A stretch of 64,000 nt of DNA from Cordylochernes scorpioides (Eukaryota; Arthropoda; Arachnida; Pseudoscorpiones; Chernetidae). The stretch is taken from NCBI GenBank assembly GCA_030710605.1, contig CP092865.1, forward strand, positions 32,753,986 through 32,817,985, read 5' to 3'. Below, in pieces: positions 1 to 10,464 of this stretch. The first letter of the stretch is position 1; each line of letters starts with the position of its first letter. The notes beneath the pieces are model-generated. The model was not told where the DNA came from. It worked only from the letters and a program-made list of their open reading frames with translations, and did not search any database. Position numbers and translations under genes: made by a program.

Positions 1-58
1 TATAGCAGAATGGATCAAAAGAAGCTGTTGCCGATCTTCATTTTCTCAGTGCCTGCTG

Positions 59-670
59 CTATCGACTGTTCTTTAGTTGGGTCACAGGGTCTCTTGTCGC
101 CCGCCTTGGTGGTTGAAGAGGCCTTACTGCGGTGGTGTCATCCTTTGTGATCTTCACAGGTTTATCTTGGGAATCACCTTTCCTCTTAAAGCTTTTATGT
201 TCTTTATTGCCTACGGAGGTAAACTCTATTTCTGAGGCCATCGCCTGTGGGTCCGGCGACCTGTCGCTGGTTCACAGGTACTGGTCCTGCCGCTACATCA
301 GGCCTCTCATCCGGGAGGCATTTACCATCATCGGGCGGCCCCCTGACCTGCAGGGCTGGGTCTTCGGGCATGGCCTAGACGATGACGCCCTGGCCATCCT
401 GGCGTCTGCCAAGACGCGCATCTATAGATACTTCCTCGGCGCGGAACTGAGGAGTGTACAAGAAGACCCCCTCCTTGTCTGGAGGAGGACTCTCTCAAGG
501 TGGGGAAGCCTTCCTTGCTGAAGATATTTGTATATACTCGTATATTCCCCTATACTTTATATGCCCTTTTACTCTCTTTTATTTTTTCCTTTGTAAAATT
601 TGATTAAAAGAATCAATAAAATTGCTCAAATTGTCAAATAGTCTATTTCTGAGGCCTCTACCCGATCGGC
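59..670 (-). pseudogene. Unknown ORF split by a LINE fragment
   Basis: A minus-strand reading frame ends at a stop near 59 and runs up to 239. The same frame resumes above 641 once the LINE fragment and one copy of its 15-bp duplication are removed, and stays open to an upstream TAG around 672. The predicted peptide (about 65 residues) is hydrophilic and Lys/Arg/Asp-rich, with no domain I recognise. It could be a host exon or the start of a transposon ORF1. No convincing pyrimidine tract supports a splice acceptor upstream. Low confidence that it is functional. Confidence 0.3.
240..641 (+). mobile_element. 5'-truncated LINE 3' end (R1/I-like) with TSD
   Basis: The insert encodes the last ~85 residues of a non-LTR ORF2, including a terminal zinc-knuckle-like pattern (CGSGDLSLVHRYWSC) and ending LVWRRTLSRWGSLPC, followed by a short AT-rich 3' UTR with AATAAA and no poly-A. 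It is flanked by a perfect 15-bp direct repeat, tctatttctgaggcc, at 225-239 and 642-656. This is target-primed reverse transcription with heavy 5' truncation. The clade (R1/I/Nimb group) is inferred from C-terminal motif style only. Confidence 0.85.
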
Positions 671-2105
671 CTAATTTGCATTTTTTCATCTGTTACAGCG
701 AAAATATTTTCATCTTCTCACTTGGTATTATTTTCTGACAAATTTCTATTTGAAAGATAGTTAAAAGTGAAATTGTACTTGGACCAGGTGGATAAAATAA
801 GAAAAAAGGCATCTCCTTATCTTGAAACTAAACGTTGATGATGGCTTGCGCCATCTATTGGAATAAATATCAACTAATCGTTGGTTTCTAATTATTCCAG
901 AAATGGCCAAATACCGCTTCTTGATAAATCAAGAAAAGCTAACCAGCAAGTACTGTGGTTGGAAACAAACTTTTCAGATCAATTTATGCGGCTTCACAGA
1001 TCAATTTATAATAAAAATCATTCAGTTAAGAAAGGGGTTTCTAATCTTATATTTGGGTTCTAGGTTAGAGATTTAAAAAAAAAACTTGAAGAACTTTAGA
1101 TTAAATTAATTGCAAAGAAAAAACACGGCTGTTTGTATTGAAGAACAATTGAACCCAGAATTGTGGGTTTAGTAGAAAGTAGGCCTGGCACACATCACGT
1201 TTCATTCTCTGTTGTGAAGTACGTAATAGCAGTTTCTTAAGAAGTAGCCGGTGTTGAATGAGAGTTTTCTTACAGAACGGGAACATTTATTGAAGAACAT
1301 TTCTATCCAGAGATTTCAGGTCTGATATAAGATATAAAGAGATCCGTTGAGGAGAAATGTCCTCACAAAAGGTGACTGACGTTTAGTGAAATAAAAATTC
1401 GGGGAAATATCCGTGCCGACTTCCTCCTATTATATTAACAAAGGTAGAGGACGATTGGTAATTATAGTAGAAACCCGTGGAGAGAATAGGACAATTCGGA
1501 AGCAGGCCATTCTTTGTCAGACGATGTTGCAATCACTACAAAGTAATTAGCCGCAATAGCGTCGCCATCTTGAAAACCACAACAACAAATTGGCTTTGCG
1601 TAAGGACATCACGTGTGATGATTGTATTCCAGAAATTATCGACTCTGTGTGTTGACGGGGCCAAACATTTATCATCATCAATTTTATATCTACAACATCG
1701 GCTGCGCTAAATGAGTTCGTCTGATGACTGTTTCGAATGTCACACGTTTGGTGAACAATGGGCTTGAAGGATGTAATAATTGATTATAATTGAAACTAAA
1801 AAACAAGTTCTCCTGTTTGGATTTAATTGCATAAACTATTTTTCTAAAATGATGTTTGTACCTGTAATTCTCAATTTATAAAGTTGACAGTAATTTTTTT
1901 TTTCATTTTTTAATATAATAAGAATTCTTCTCAATATAAATTTTGTATCGCAGAAAAATTTTTCAGGCATTTATTATATCTTGTTATACAGAAAATTAGT
2001 ACCTATTTCTTTTAAAATGCATAGAAAAAATGTATTTTAAAAATTCATCTTACCATAAATTTCATATAATAATTTATTTTTCGATAATATATTAGCTAAT
2101 ATATA
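657..2105. other. AT-rich sequence without a gene
   Basis: Only short ORFs without recognisable domains occur here. Positions ~805-945 hold a diverged copy of the dispersed repeat seen at 47.4 kb and 63.9 kb: an aaggcatctcc motif, a ccatcta core, and a ttcttgat...atcaagaa palindrome. Nothing else is supported. Confidence 0.5.
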
Positions 2106-2109
2106 CAAT

Positions 2110-2300
2110 ATATTGTAGCAAAGTATTTATTATATTTTATTACAGATTATTATTTTTTGGTATTTATATGATTTATATTTTGTTACTCTGTAAACCTACC
2201 TCATTGCTTACCTTGTGAATGTTGATTTTGTGCTTGCATTAAATAAATTGCCGTGTCACTGAAGCTTGTCTTTCTCTATTTTCTACGTTATAATATATTA
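2110..2300 (+). repeat. Dispersed repeat, paired with 51.39-51.59 kb
   Basis: About 190 bp beginning near tgtagcaaagta and ending near ttctacgtta. It aligns along its length with 51385-51590, including the shared attaaataaattgc block. A TG-like start, an internal AATAAA-type signal and the CGTTA end suggest a solo LTR, but I find no clear TSD. Confidence 0.5.
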
Positions 2301-2883
2301 GCTTGTTACAAATTCGGGTAAAGTCAATCTACACTGGTGTCCAAAATTAAGGTAACAAACACTTAATGTTAATTTCCTAAAAAATATATAGAATTGTTTT
2401 GAACAAAAATTTGTAGGTAGATTCACAAAAATGTAACAAATAAAGTTTACAAATAAATTTATTGTTGAAATATTTTACAGAGTTATGCGAATTTATGTTA
2501 ATTAGTCCAAAAGTCTGTAGACGTTGAGCAATATTTAATGCCTTATTAGGGTGTGTGGTCGTCTCTAACAGCTAGACAGCTGTCACAACGATATTTCATG
2601 CTGCTTATTAGGCAATTAAAGAGCTCTTGAGGCAACAAATTCCACTCTTCAATTAAAGCAGTTTTCAGTTCTTGGATGGTCCTGGCTGGGGGTGAACGAG
2701 ATCCAATTCGTCTCCCCAAGGTTTCCAAACATGTTCTATAAGATTGAGGTCTGGTGATCTGGCAGGCCACTCCATCCTTTGAATACCCTCACTTTCAAGA
2801 TATTCGTTTATCGTAAGGGCTCTATGAGGACGAGCATTATCATCTATAAAGATGAACGAGGGTACGATTCCATCCCTAAAATA

Positions 2884-4208
2884 CAAGGTGTGTTCAAAAT
2901 GTATCGCGACTTTTGTGTTTTTTCAAAAATTATTTATTTATTCATGAATACCTATTTTGTCCCCTTCAAAGTAATCCCCATGAGATATTATACACTTGTG
3001 CCAACGGTTTTTTCCAATCTTCAAAGCACTTCAAAAAATCATTTAGAAAAAATCTTTTTCAGCTTCTCCTTCGATGCCGTCTTTATCTCGTCAAGCGTAG
3101 CGTAACGTAGTCCTTTCATGGGCCTCTTCAGTTTAGGGAACAAGAAAAAGTCACAGGGGGCCAGATCTGGGGAATACGGTGGCTGCGGCATCATTAGTGT
3201 GTTGTTTTTGGCCAAAAGGTCGCGCACAAGCAACGATGTGTGAGCAGGGGCGTTATCGTGGTGCAAAAGCCAATTTTTGTTCTTCCACAAATCCGGGCGT
3301 TTCTGGCGGATTGCTTCGCGCAAATTGCGCATAACTTGCAGGTAATATTCCTTATTGACCGTTCTACCCTGTGGCAAGAACTCATGATGCACCACGCCCC
3401 TGCAATCGAAGAAAACTGTCAGCAAAACTTTCACATTCGACCGAACTTGGCGCGCTTTTTTCGGTCTTGGTTCGTGCGGCAGCTTCCATTGAGATGATTG
3501 AGCTTTGGTTTCCACGTCATAACCATAAACCCACGCTTCGTCACCAGTTATGACCCTCTGGAGCAAATTTGGGTCGTCGCGGACAGAGTCCAACATCTCA
3601 TTAGCAATGTTCATGCGATGCTGTTTTTGGTCGCAATTGAGCAATTTTGGTACGAATTTCGCGGCGACCCGTCTCATGCTCAAATCATTGATAAAAATCG
3701 AATGGCACGAGCCAATCGATATATTTAGGTCCTCAGCAACTTCTCTAACGGTGATTCGACGATTGGCCAATATCATTTTCTCCACTTCATTAATTTTTTC
3801 GTCTGTTGTTGAAGTGCTCGGGCGTCCGGCACGCTCTTCGTCGTTCACATCTTCTCGGCCTTCTGAGAACATTTTGTACCACCGATAAACGTTGCTTCGG
3901 TCCAAGGTAGCTTCTCCGTATGCCACAGTCAACATTCGGAATGCATCCGCGCACTTAATTTCGTTTTTCACACAAAATTTGATACAGGTTCTTTGATCCA
4001 TTTTTTTTTTAATAGGTAAAAATCGAAGACGATCCTAAACACCTGCAAGCAAAGCAGCTGTCAAAAATTAAGTGAACATTCAAAATGGCCGAGCTTGTCG
4101 GCATAAGTGAGAGACATGAGTACCAACATAAAGCCACAAAAAGATCAAAATTCGAATATACGTAACCCGCGAAAATTCAAAATTCGCGATATTTTTGAAC
4201 ATACCTCG
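2884..4208 (-). mobile_element. mariner element inserted in the Tc1 element
   Basis: 1,325 bp with imperfect ~34-bp TIRs. The left end starts CAAGGTGTGTTCAAAA and the right end is the complement of CGAGGTATGTTCAAAA. TA target duplications lie at 2882-2883 and 4209-4210. Excising it with one TA restores the Tc1 reading frame, which confirms both boundaries. Confidence 0.95.
2938..4001 (-). pseudogene. mariner transposase, near-intact with C-terminal frameshift
   Basis: An uninterrupted 320-residue frame starts at ATG 4001. It has the N-terminal DNA-binding region (IKFCVKNEIKCADAFRML), the WVYGYD-type linker region, and a D,D34D catalytic triad: TGDEAW, then HHDNAPAH, then YSPDLAPCDFFLFPKLK. 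The frame meets a stop at ~3039. The expected C-terminus (HKCIISHGDYFEGDK) follows in other frames down to a stop at 2938, so small indels near 3000-3040 remove only the last ~30 residues. The catalytic core looks intact, so the copy is probably young. Activity is doubtful. Confidence 0.93.
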
Positions 4209-4484
4209 TACCTTATATAGGGCTTCGGTATCTCGTATCTGTACCGCTGAGAAGTCAGGGTGCCGCCATCAAACACATATAGTGGCGTGCCTGCGTCTAA
4301 CATGATACCACCCCAGACCATGACACCTTGGCCACCATAACGTTCCCTTTCTCTGATGTTTGAGGGATAGTTTTGAGTCCCGGATTCTCTTCAGATCAGT
4401 ACACGTCTAGAATCCTTGTTAAAGACTAAACCTTGACTCGTCACTAAAGATAACAGGATCCCACTGATTTTAGGTCAAAGACTG

Positions 4485-4701
4485 TGTTGTGATATGTAAA
4501 TAACATATGTTAAGTGTTATATTTATTATCTATTGTTAACTATGCAAAATTGTGCCATTTGTCAATTGTTTTAAACTTATGTAAATTATTTCCTTTTTTA
4601 TCTCTATCTTGTATATAAGGAGATTGCTAGATTGAATAAACATTCAGTTCAACTTGTAAGTCGTAGCGAGTTTGTTCAGATAACTCATACACATTACAAC
4701 A
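4485..4701 (+). repeat. 5' LTR of the gypsy element
   Basis: 217 bp, starting TGTTGTGATATG and ending CATTACAACA. Contains tatataagga (TATA-like, ~4612) and gaataaac (polyadenylation-like, ~4635). Matches the 3' LTR base for base by eye. Confidence 0.95.
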
Positions 4702-4718
4702 TGGCGCAGCCGACAAAA
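4702..4718 (+). other. Putative primer-binding site
   Basis: tggcgcagccgacaaaa directly follows the 5' LTR, where the tRNA primer-binding site of LTR elements lies. The same tggcgcagccgaca motif appears (complemented) at ~26.30 kb in another gypsy remnant. The priming tRNA is not assigned. Confidence 0.65.
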
Positions 4719-4756
4719 GTATCGAATTAAAACAGATTAATTCAACAGTGAGTGGA

Positions 4757-5505
4757 ATGGAAGGAATCAAGCCGCCGGCAGAATTTGTCCCGTACAGCAA
4801 CGAGAAAAAATGGGAGACCTGGAGAGAGTCGTTTGAAATTTTTGCAATAGCGGTAAATTTAGAAAGCATGCCGCTGGTGCGTCAGCGAGCAATCTTGAAG
4901 CATATTGCTGGTGAGAAAACAGTGATGATATACAAGACATTTCACATAAGTGAAAATGATACTAAATGTAAAGGAAATGCTTGATATGTTAACGAACCAT
5001 TTTAAGCCCTTCAAAAATACGATTCAAAGGAGAAATGCATTTTTTACCTGTGTACAAAAGGAAAGGCAAGGAATCATGGAATTTGTCACAGAATTAAAGC
5101 ATCTGGCACAAGAATGTGAATTCGAGAATTTAACAGAATCTCTCATAAGGGATCGCCTTATAATTGGAATACTTGACCGAGAAGTGAAAAGAAAATTGTT
5201 AGAAGATCCACAGTTGACACTACCAAGGGCAATTTCGATAGCTATGATCTCCGAGTCAACATGCTCACAAGTAGCATCGTTGAATGAGCAAAAAATGATT
5301 GAAAAAATTGAAAAAACGTAATTGGGTGAAAGATACAATTCGAATGGAAAATGCAGAAGCAGGACCAAGCGGTATAAACCCGAGAAGAGAAAGAATAATA
5401 GAACCATGTAAGTGGTGTGGACAACGACACAAGTATGGAAAGTGTCCAGCATATGGGAAGAAATGTAATGCATGCGGAAAAACCAATCATTTCTCAGTAG
5501 TTTGA
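4757..5505 (+). pseudogene. gypsy gag, frameshifted
   Basis: Starts MEGIKPPAEF at 4757. The frame breaks at ~4984, continues from ~4950 in a second frame (TELKHLAQECEF region typical of retrotransposon gag), breaks again near 5321, and ends in a third frame. That last frame contains Cys/His knuckles (CKWCGQRH, then CNACGKTNHF) that would bind nucleic acid. At least two frameshifts make it non-functional as assembled. Confidence 0.85.
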
Positions 5506-5599
5506 AGAACAAAACGTATAAGAAATCTCTTAGCGGAAAGTGAAGCTGAAGAATCCTGTGACGAGATAAATCTAAATGAAGTTGCTGTAAAGACTGTTG

Positions 5600-8335
5600 G
5601 GTCGGAAAAGTGGTCCGCGGTAATAATCATTAATGGCAAGAAGACCACGGTACATTTGGACACTGGCGCACAGATAAATGTGCTTCCTCATAAAGTAATA
5701 AACCAATGGCCATCAAGACCAGAAATCAGACCCACGTCATTAAAGGCGTTCGCATATGGAAATACAGAATTGCCTATCGTCGGCAAATGCAATGTGCTAT
5801 GCCAATATGGTGAAAAGAAAGGAATGTTTGAATTTATCGTAGCCGATGTAGAAGCGCAGACACTTATCACGGGCGATACTTGCGAGAAGCTTGAAATATT
5901 GAGGCGAATTAATCATATAAACACGGATGAAATGAAATTGTGTTCTGAAACTCAAAAAATCCTCGAACAATACCACGAAGTATTTCAAGGAGTAGGATTA
6001 ATCAACTCGGAATGTAAGATTTACACAAAGCCTGAATATTCTCCTGTGCAAGTCCCTCCCAGGCGCATCCCAACAAGCCTCGGAGCCGAAGTTCAGTCTG
6101 AATTGGAAAAAATGGTGAAGCAAGGAATCGTAACAAAAATATATCATGAAACAGAGTGGTCTCATCCTATGGTCGTTGTAAAAAAAAAATCTGGTCAAAT
6201 CAGAATATGCCTGGATCCTCGTAAATTAAATGAGGCCCTTGTGGGAAGACATTTCCAGACTCCGGCTCCAGCTGAACTATTGCACGAGATACCCAAATCT
6301 AAGTATTATACCGTGTTAGACGTGAAATCAGCCTATTGGCATATTCCGGTTGCAAAGGAATGCAGAGATCTGTTGGTGATGACCACGCCATTTGGAAAAT
6401 TCAGATATAACCGATTGCCATTTGGTTTGAAAATATCGGCACAAATTTTTGTTGAGAAAATGACGAATATCTTTAGGGATAGCTTTCAAAATATTACATA
6501 TGTAGACGATTTGCTGATATATGCGGATACCATTCAAGAGCACAATAAAAAATTAAAGGGAATTCTAGAAAAAGCAAAAGAAAAAATATCAAATTTGATT
6601 TAACAAAGGCTCAAATATGTCTAACGAAGGTTCGTTTCTTGGGCCATTTGATATCACAAAATGGAATTGATCCAGAGCCAAATAAGATTGATAAATTAAT
6701 TACCTTTAAAAGGCCAGAGGATAAAAAGTCGCTGCAAAGAATCATGGGTCTTTATAATTACTTAGGAAAATTCATTCCAAATTTAGCTGCGTCCACATCC
6801 AATATAAGAGGAATATTAAGAAAGAATGTTGTCTGGCATTGGGGCCTAAACAGGATGGGGAATTCGATCATATTAAGGAATGCGTTAAGAATGCTCCTTC
6901 GTTGGCACATTTTGACAAAAGCAAGATGCTGATCTTGCAATGTGATGCCAGCAAAGATGCAGTGGGAGCTGCTCTGCTACAGGAAGATCGACCTCTAGCA
7001 TTCGCATCCGCGTCATTTAGCGACTCGCAGAAACAGTACTCTCAGATTGAGAAGGAGTTACTGAGTGTTTATTATGGATGCAAAAAGTTCGAATATCTAT
7101 TATCAGGACACACTTTCGTTGTCCAGACGGATCACCAGCCTTTATTGCCTCTAGTCAAAAAACCGCTGAGTGATATATCTCCGCGTCTACAAAGATTAGT
7201 AATGAAGCTTATAGCATTTGACTTCAAATTGCAGTACAAACCAGGAAAATACTTGATTGTGGCTGATACCCTATCCAGGGATACTCACCCCATGGACGAA
7301 CTACCAACGCCTTTTTCTTGAGGACAAAAGAATGGTCAAGATGGTACGTGTTAATATATCGGACGAAAAACTGGTAGCGATGCAAAAAGATACCCGAGAG
7401 GATCCTGCTTTGGTTAAAGTAATCGATTATGTGATTGAGGGATGGCCAATATGCAAAAAAGACGTCGATGAAGATTCCAAAGTATTTTTCGATTTCAGAC
7501 ACCGTTTATATTTATGGAATGATCTATTATGTATAGGATCGGCCATAGTGATTCCGAAGACACAAAGGAATAATATGCTTAATTGTTGCACCAATCGCAC
7601 CAAGGGATATCTGCAATTCAGGGTTTGGCGCGAGAATCTTTATTTTGGCCGAGAATGTCCATCGACATTGCTGAAAAAGTAAAAAATTGTGAAATTTGTC
7701 AAAAATATCAGAAATCAAAAATACGGCAGCCGTTAAAACTTTTCCAGTTCCAGATTATCCATGGCAGACAGTATCATTGGACATATTTTATATTCAGAAA
7801 AAGCCCCATTTGTTAGTGGTCGACAGATATAGTGGCTATCCGGAGGTATTTGCATTGGACCCACCTACGGCTATTAATGTAAAAAATAAATTGAGAGAAA
7901 CATTTGCATGATTCGGGATTCCGGAAACCATGATGTCCGACAATGGACCACCGTTTCGCTCAGAAATTTATGACTGACTTCTGTATAAGATGGGGCATAA
8001 AACAGCTATTTTCTAGTCCACACCTTCATAGATCTAATGGTCTGGCCGAAAGAAACATTCAAACAATAAAAAATCAATTAATTAAATGTAGAGATGAAGG
8101 GTCCGACCCATATCTGGCTATTCTGGCATATAGGAATACACCAAAAAATGACCTACCGTCACCCGCACAGCTATGTTTATCGAGGAGCCTTCGATGTCAA
8201 ATCCCCAGAATTACACCGCTATATAGACCGTATCAAACTAATTGGAGAAGTATAGAGAATGCCAAAAGAAAAAGACAGAGCTCAATGAAAGAGCAGTATG
8301 ACAGAAATAGTAAAACTATCCCAAGGTCAATGTAG
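5600..8335 (+). pseudogene. gypsy pol (PR-RT-RH-IN), multiply broken
   Basis: Protease active site DTGAQINVLP near 5659. RT runs to a stop at 6603 and includes LDVKSAYWHIPV and the YVDD catalytic motif (~6503). RNase H (LQCDASKDAVGAALL ... QTDHQPLLPL) lies in another frame at 6839-7321. The integrase zinc-binding region (HQSHQG ... CEICQKY) and core (LLVVDRYSGYPEVF, then MSDNG, then NGLAERNIQTIK) lie in further frames to 8335, with in-frame stops. Domain order is the gypsy order. At least five frame breaks are visible. Confidence 0.9.
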
Positions 8336-8355
8336 GAGAGGATGCATGGTGTCAA

Positions 8356-8808
8356 ATGCATCCAAGGGAGACATGGACACCGGTGAAGATTTCAGCGCAG
8401 GCTGATTCTCCTCAGAGCTTTGAAGTTGTGACACCATCGGGAAATAGGTTGATAAGAAATCAACAATTTATTAGGCCAGGGGATGGAGTCAACGAAAAAA
8501 GCCAGTTGTCTTCAGAACCAATTACCGGCTCCCCAGAAGCTCAACATCCGCATTACGACAGTCCAACGATGGGCGAGTCATCCACAGCCCCGATACAGCG
8601 GTCAAGTGAAGAGACCAATATTGACCAGAGGGAAGGCGCGACTACATCCGCTGGGATTTCACCAGAACCATCCGGAAGGCCCCGGTTTTCAAGGTTTGGA
8701 AGAGAGTTAAGAAAAACCACAAAGATTTTGTTTTTAAGCAGAGGGGAGGCATGTCAACCGCCTTTTGATTTGCTTGATCTGATTGTTGATGGTTGTCTAG
8801 ATTCGTGA
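8356..8808 (+). pseudogene. 3' end of gypsy pol
   Basis: 150 residues, Pro/Ser/Gln-rich, beginning near a WTPVKISAQ segment like the post-integrase tail of gypsy pol (substrate-binding tail preceding a low-complexity end). It lies directly upstream of the polypurine tract. No env-like features. Confidence 0.55.
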
Positions 8809-8826
8809 TATTCTTTAATTGTTGTA

Positions 8827-8840
8827 GCAGAGGGGAAACA
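8827..8840 (+). other. Polypurine tract
   Basis: agcagaggggaaac sits immediately before the 3' LTR, the expected place for the plus-strand primer. A second similar tract (gcagaggggaggc) occurs near 8738. Confidence 0.75.
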
Positions 8841-9057
8841 TGTTGTGATATGTAAATAACATATGTTAAGTGTTATATTTATTATCTATTGTTAACTATG
8901 CAAAATTGTGCCATTTGTCAATTGTTTTAAACTTATGTAAATTATTTCCTTTTTTATCTCTATCTTGTATATAAGGAGATTGCTAGATTGAATAAACATT
9001 CAGTTCAACTTGTAAGTCGTAGCGAGTTTGTTCAGATAACTCATACACATTACAACA
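8841..9057 (+). repeat. 3' LTR of the gypsy element
   Basis: 217 bp, same ends as the 5' LTR and followed by the GACTG duplication. Identity to the 5' LTR implies recent insertion or recent gene conversion. Confidence 0.95.
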
Positions 9058-9473
9058 GACTGATGTTGTCTGCACTAATTTAGACGAGCCCTTTTTTTGG
9101 ATGGCAGTGAGACGGATACAAACCTTCGGCCTCCTTGCATCCATTCCTCTCTTATTAAGTCTTTTGTAAACTGTTTGCCTTTGTCATGGTTTTTTTTTTT
9201 ACGTTTGGCCGTTCTTCTAACGAGGTTGTAATTCTCGGGCGACCTTGTCCCTCTCTTCTGGAGATGTCTACTGCTTCATGAAATTGTTTCTATAGATTCG
9301 AAACCACTTTTCTTGACGTTTCGAGCCATCTTGCAACTTCTGCTTGGGACTGGCCTGCCGCTATTCTACCAATGGCCCTCCACCTCAATGAGTCTTCTAA
9401 ACATCTATGACGTTCCATGGATAGATAAAAAGGAAGAAATGGTGTTTAAATATAATTTTAGAAATTTTAAGGC

Positions 9474-9490
9474 ACGCGCGCGCGCGCGCG
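9474..9490. repeat. (CG)n microsatellite
   Basis: Short alternating CG run in the Tc1 5' region, unusual in this AT-rich sequence. Confidence 0.8.
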
Positions 9491-9797
9491 TAAAAGCAGA
9501 CACCTTAAAGAATGACCCTAATTAGAATATTTGGTCAAGCATTAAAATTATCTTTATTGGGTAGCTAAAACCGTGTGGTGAATTTGCATATCATATAATA
9601 ATTTTTATTATTTTTCGTTATTATTATTATCAAGGATTTAGTGCTTGTTATCTTATTTTGGACACCAGTGTATATGCCATGGCTTCGGGCTTAGACCCTC
9701 ATCGGAATTGAAGCAACTACGATTTTATTATGCTCCATAGAAGAAGGCATGAAATGAGCTCATTCTGTTAAAATGGTATTTGAGATTGTAATGAATC

Positions 9798-9960
9798 AAC
9801 GACTTTTAACAACGAATTTCTGGCAACGTGTTTCTTTTTACCTATATTATAAAATATTATTATATATGTTATGATTTATGTAAATAATATTATGTATTTA
9901 AATAAATTTATGTAAATAAAAGAAGAAAATAAACACATTGCCAGAAATTTAATTGTTACA
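9798..9960. repeat. Short inverted-repeat (MITE-like) element
   Basis: ~160 bp with ~34-bp terminal arms. The left arm reads taacaacgaatttctggcaa; the right arm is its near reverse complement (ttgccagaaatttaattgtta). The interior is AT-rich. A single end of the same sequence (aaacacattgcca...) recurs at ~45.20 kb. No clear TSD. Confidence 0.55.
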
Positions 9961-10104
9961 GATTTTATCGATTGGTGGGAATTTTTAAATATCCATTCTC
10001 TAAAAGAACGTCTTACATACAAGTCAAAATAGCATGATTAGTTATCAACAAAGTGAAATATCTCAAAGTGGTACAATTTGGATTAAGATAAGAAAAACAC
10101 AAGA

Positions 10105-10185
10105 TCATGAGACCAAATAGGTAAATTATATATGAGGTTCTAGTAACAGAGCTGTGTGTTAACGTCACGTATAATTTACTTATTT
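10105..10185. mobile_element. Degenerate small fold-back, hammerhead-family-like
   Basis: Arms caaataggtaaattatatat and its complement near gtataatttacttatttg enclose a loop with a gttaacgtcac block. That block matches the GAAACGTCAC end of the hammerhead elements at 51.3 and 56.6 kb. The core motif is lost. Confidence 0.4.
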
Positions 10186-10464
10186 GAATTTAGACTCGTT
10201 ACTTTGATACTCAAGTTCCTCGATTAATAGTAAAAAACCTATCTTTAGTTAGAACCTGTGGCACCCAGCCATTCTTTCTAGGTACCCGAGTGACTGTTGT
10301 CGACATGGAACTTATAATTTCAATTTTATAGGAACATACCATTTTACTATGCGATGATATTGTGGCTTTGATGTCATCTTCAGAAATTATAGGAAACTCT
10401 CTACTCTGCATGGTAGCAGCAACAAGGCGCCTGAAACAACACTACTTCACAACATAATATACTA

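Larger units (their letters stand above)
4485..9057 (+). mobile_element. Full-length gypsy-family LTR retrotransposon
   Basis: 4.57 kb with two 217-bp LTRs that read as identical, TG...CA ends, and a perfect 5-bp TSD (GACTG at 4480-4484 and 9058-9062). Internal order is gag, protease, reverse transcriptase, RNase H, integrase, which is the gypsy order. The insertion splits the Tc1 transposase. Despite identical LTRs, gag and pol carry several frameshifts and stops. Confidence 0.95.
2546..9418 (-). pseudogene. Tc1-family transposase, split and frameshifted
   Basis: The start codon is at 9418-9416, followed by an N-terminal helix-turn-helix region (RWRAIGRIAAGQSQAEVARW). After the gypsy insertion the frame continues through 4.47-4.21 kb. 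It then crosses the mariner insertion in frame into the catalytic core: DDNARPHRA, then ARSPDLNLIEHVW with the final Glu of the DDE triad. Shortly after HVWKPWG the frame shifts, and the C-terminal residues to the stop at 2546 are in another frame. Inactive because of the two insertions and the frameshift. Confidence 0.88.
2332..9670 (-). mobile_element. Tc1-like transposon, interrupted twice
   Basis: Terminal inverted repeats (TIRs) start CACTGGTGTCC at 2332 and end GGACACCAGTG at 9670, each next to a TA target dinucleotide (2330-2331, 9671-9672). Removing the mariner (with one TA) and the gypsy element (with one 5-bp TSD) leaves about 1.43 kb, a normal length for a Tc1-family element. The transposase reads on the minus strand. 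Confidence 0.92.

Noticed and set aside
1719-1745. CTGATGA followed by a GAA, possible hammerhead
   Set aside because: No stem II hairpin between the motifs and no GAAA, so a chance match.
3194-3888. Several plus-strand ORFs over the mariner transposase
   Set aside because: Antisense shadows of the minus-strand transposase.
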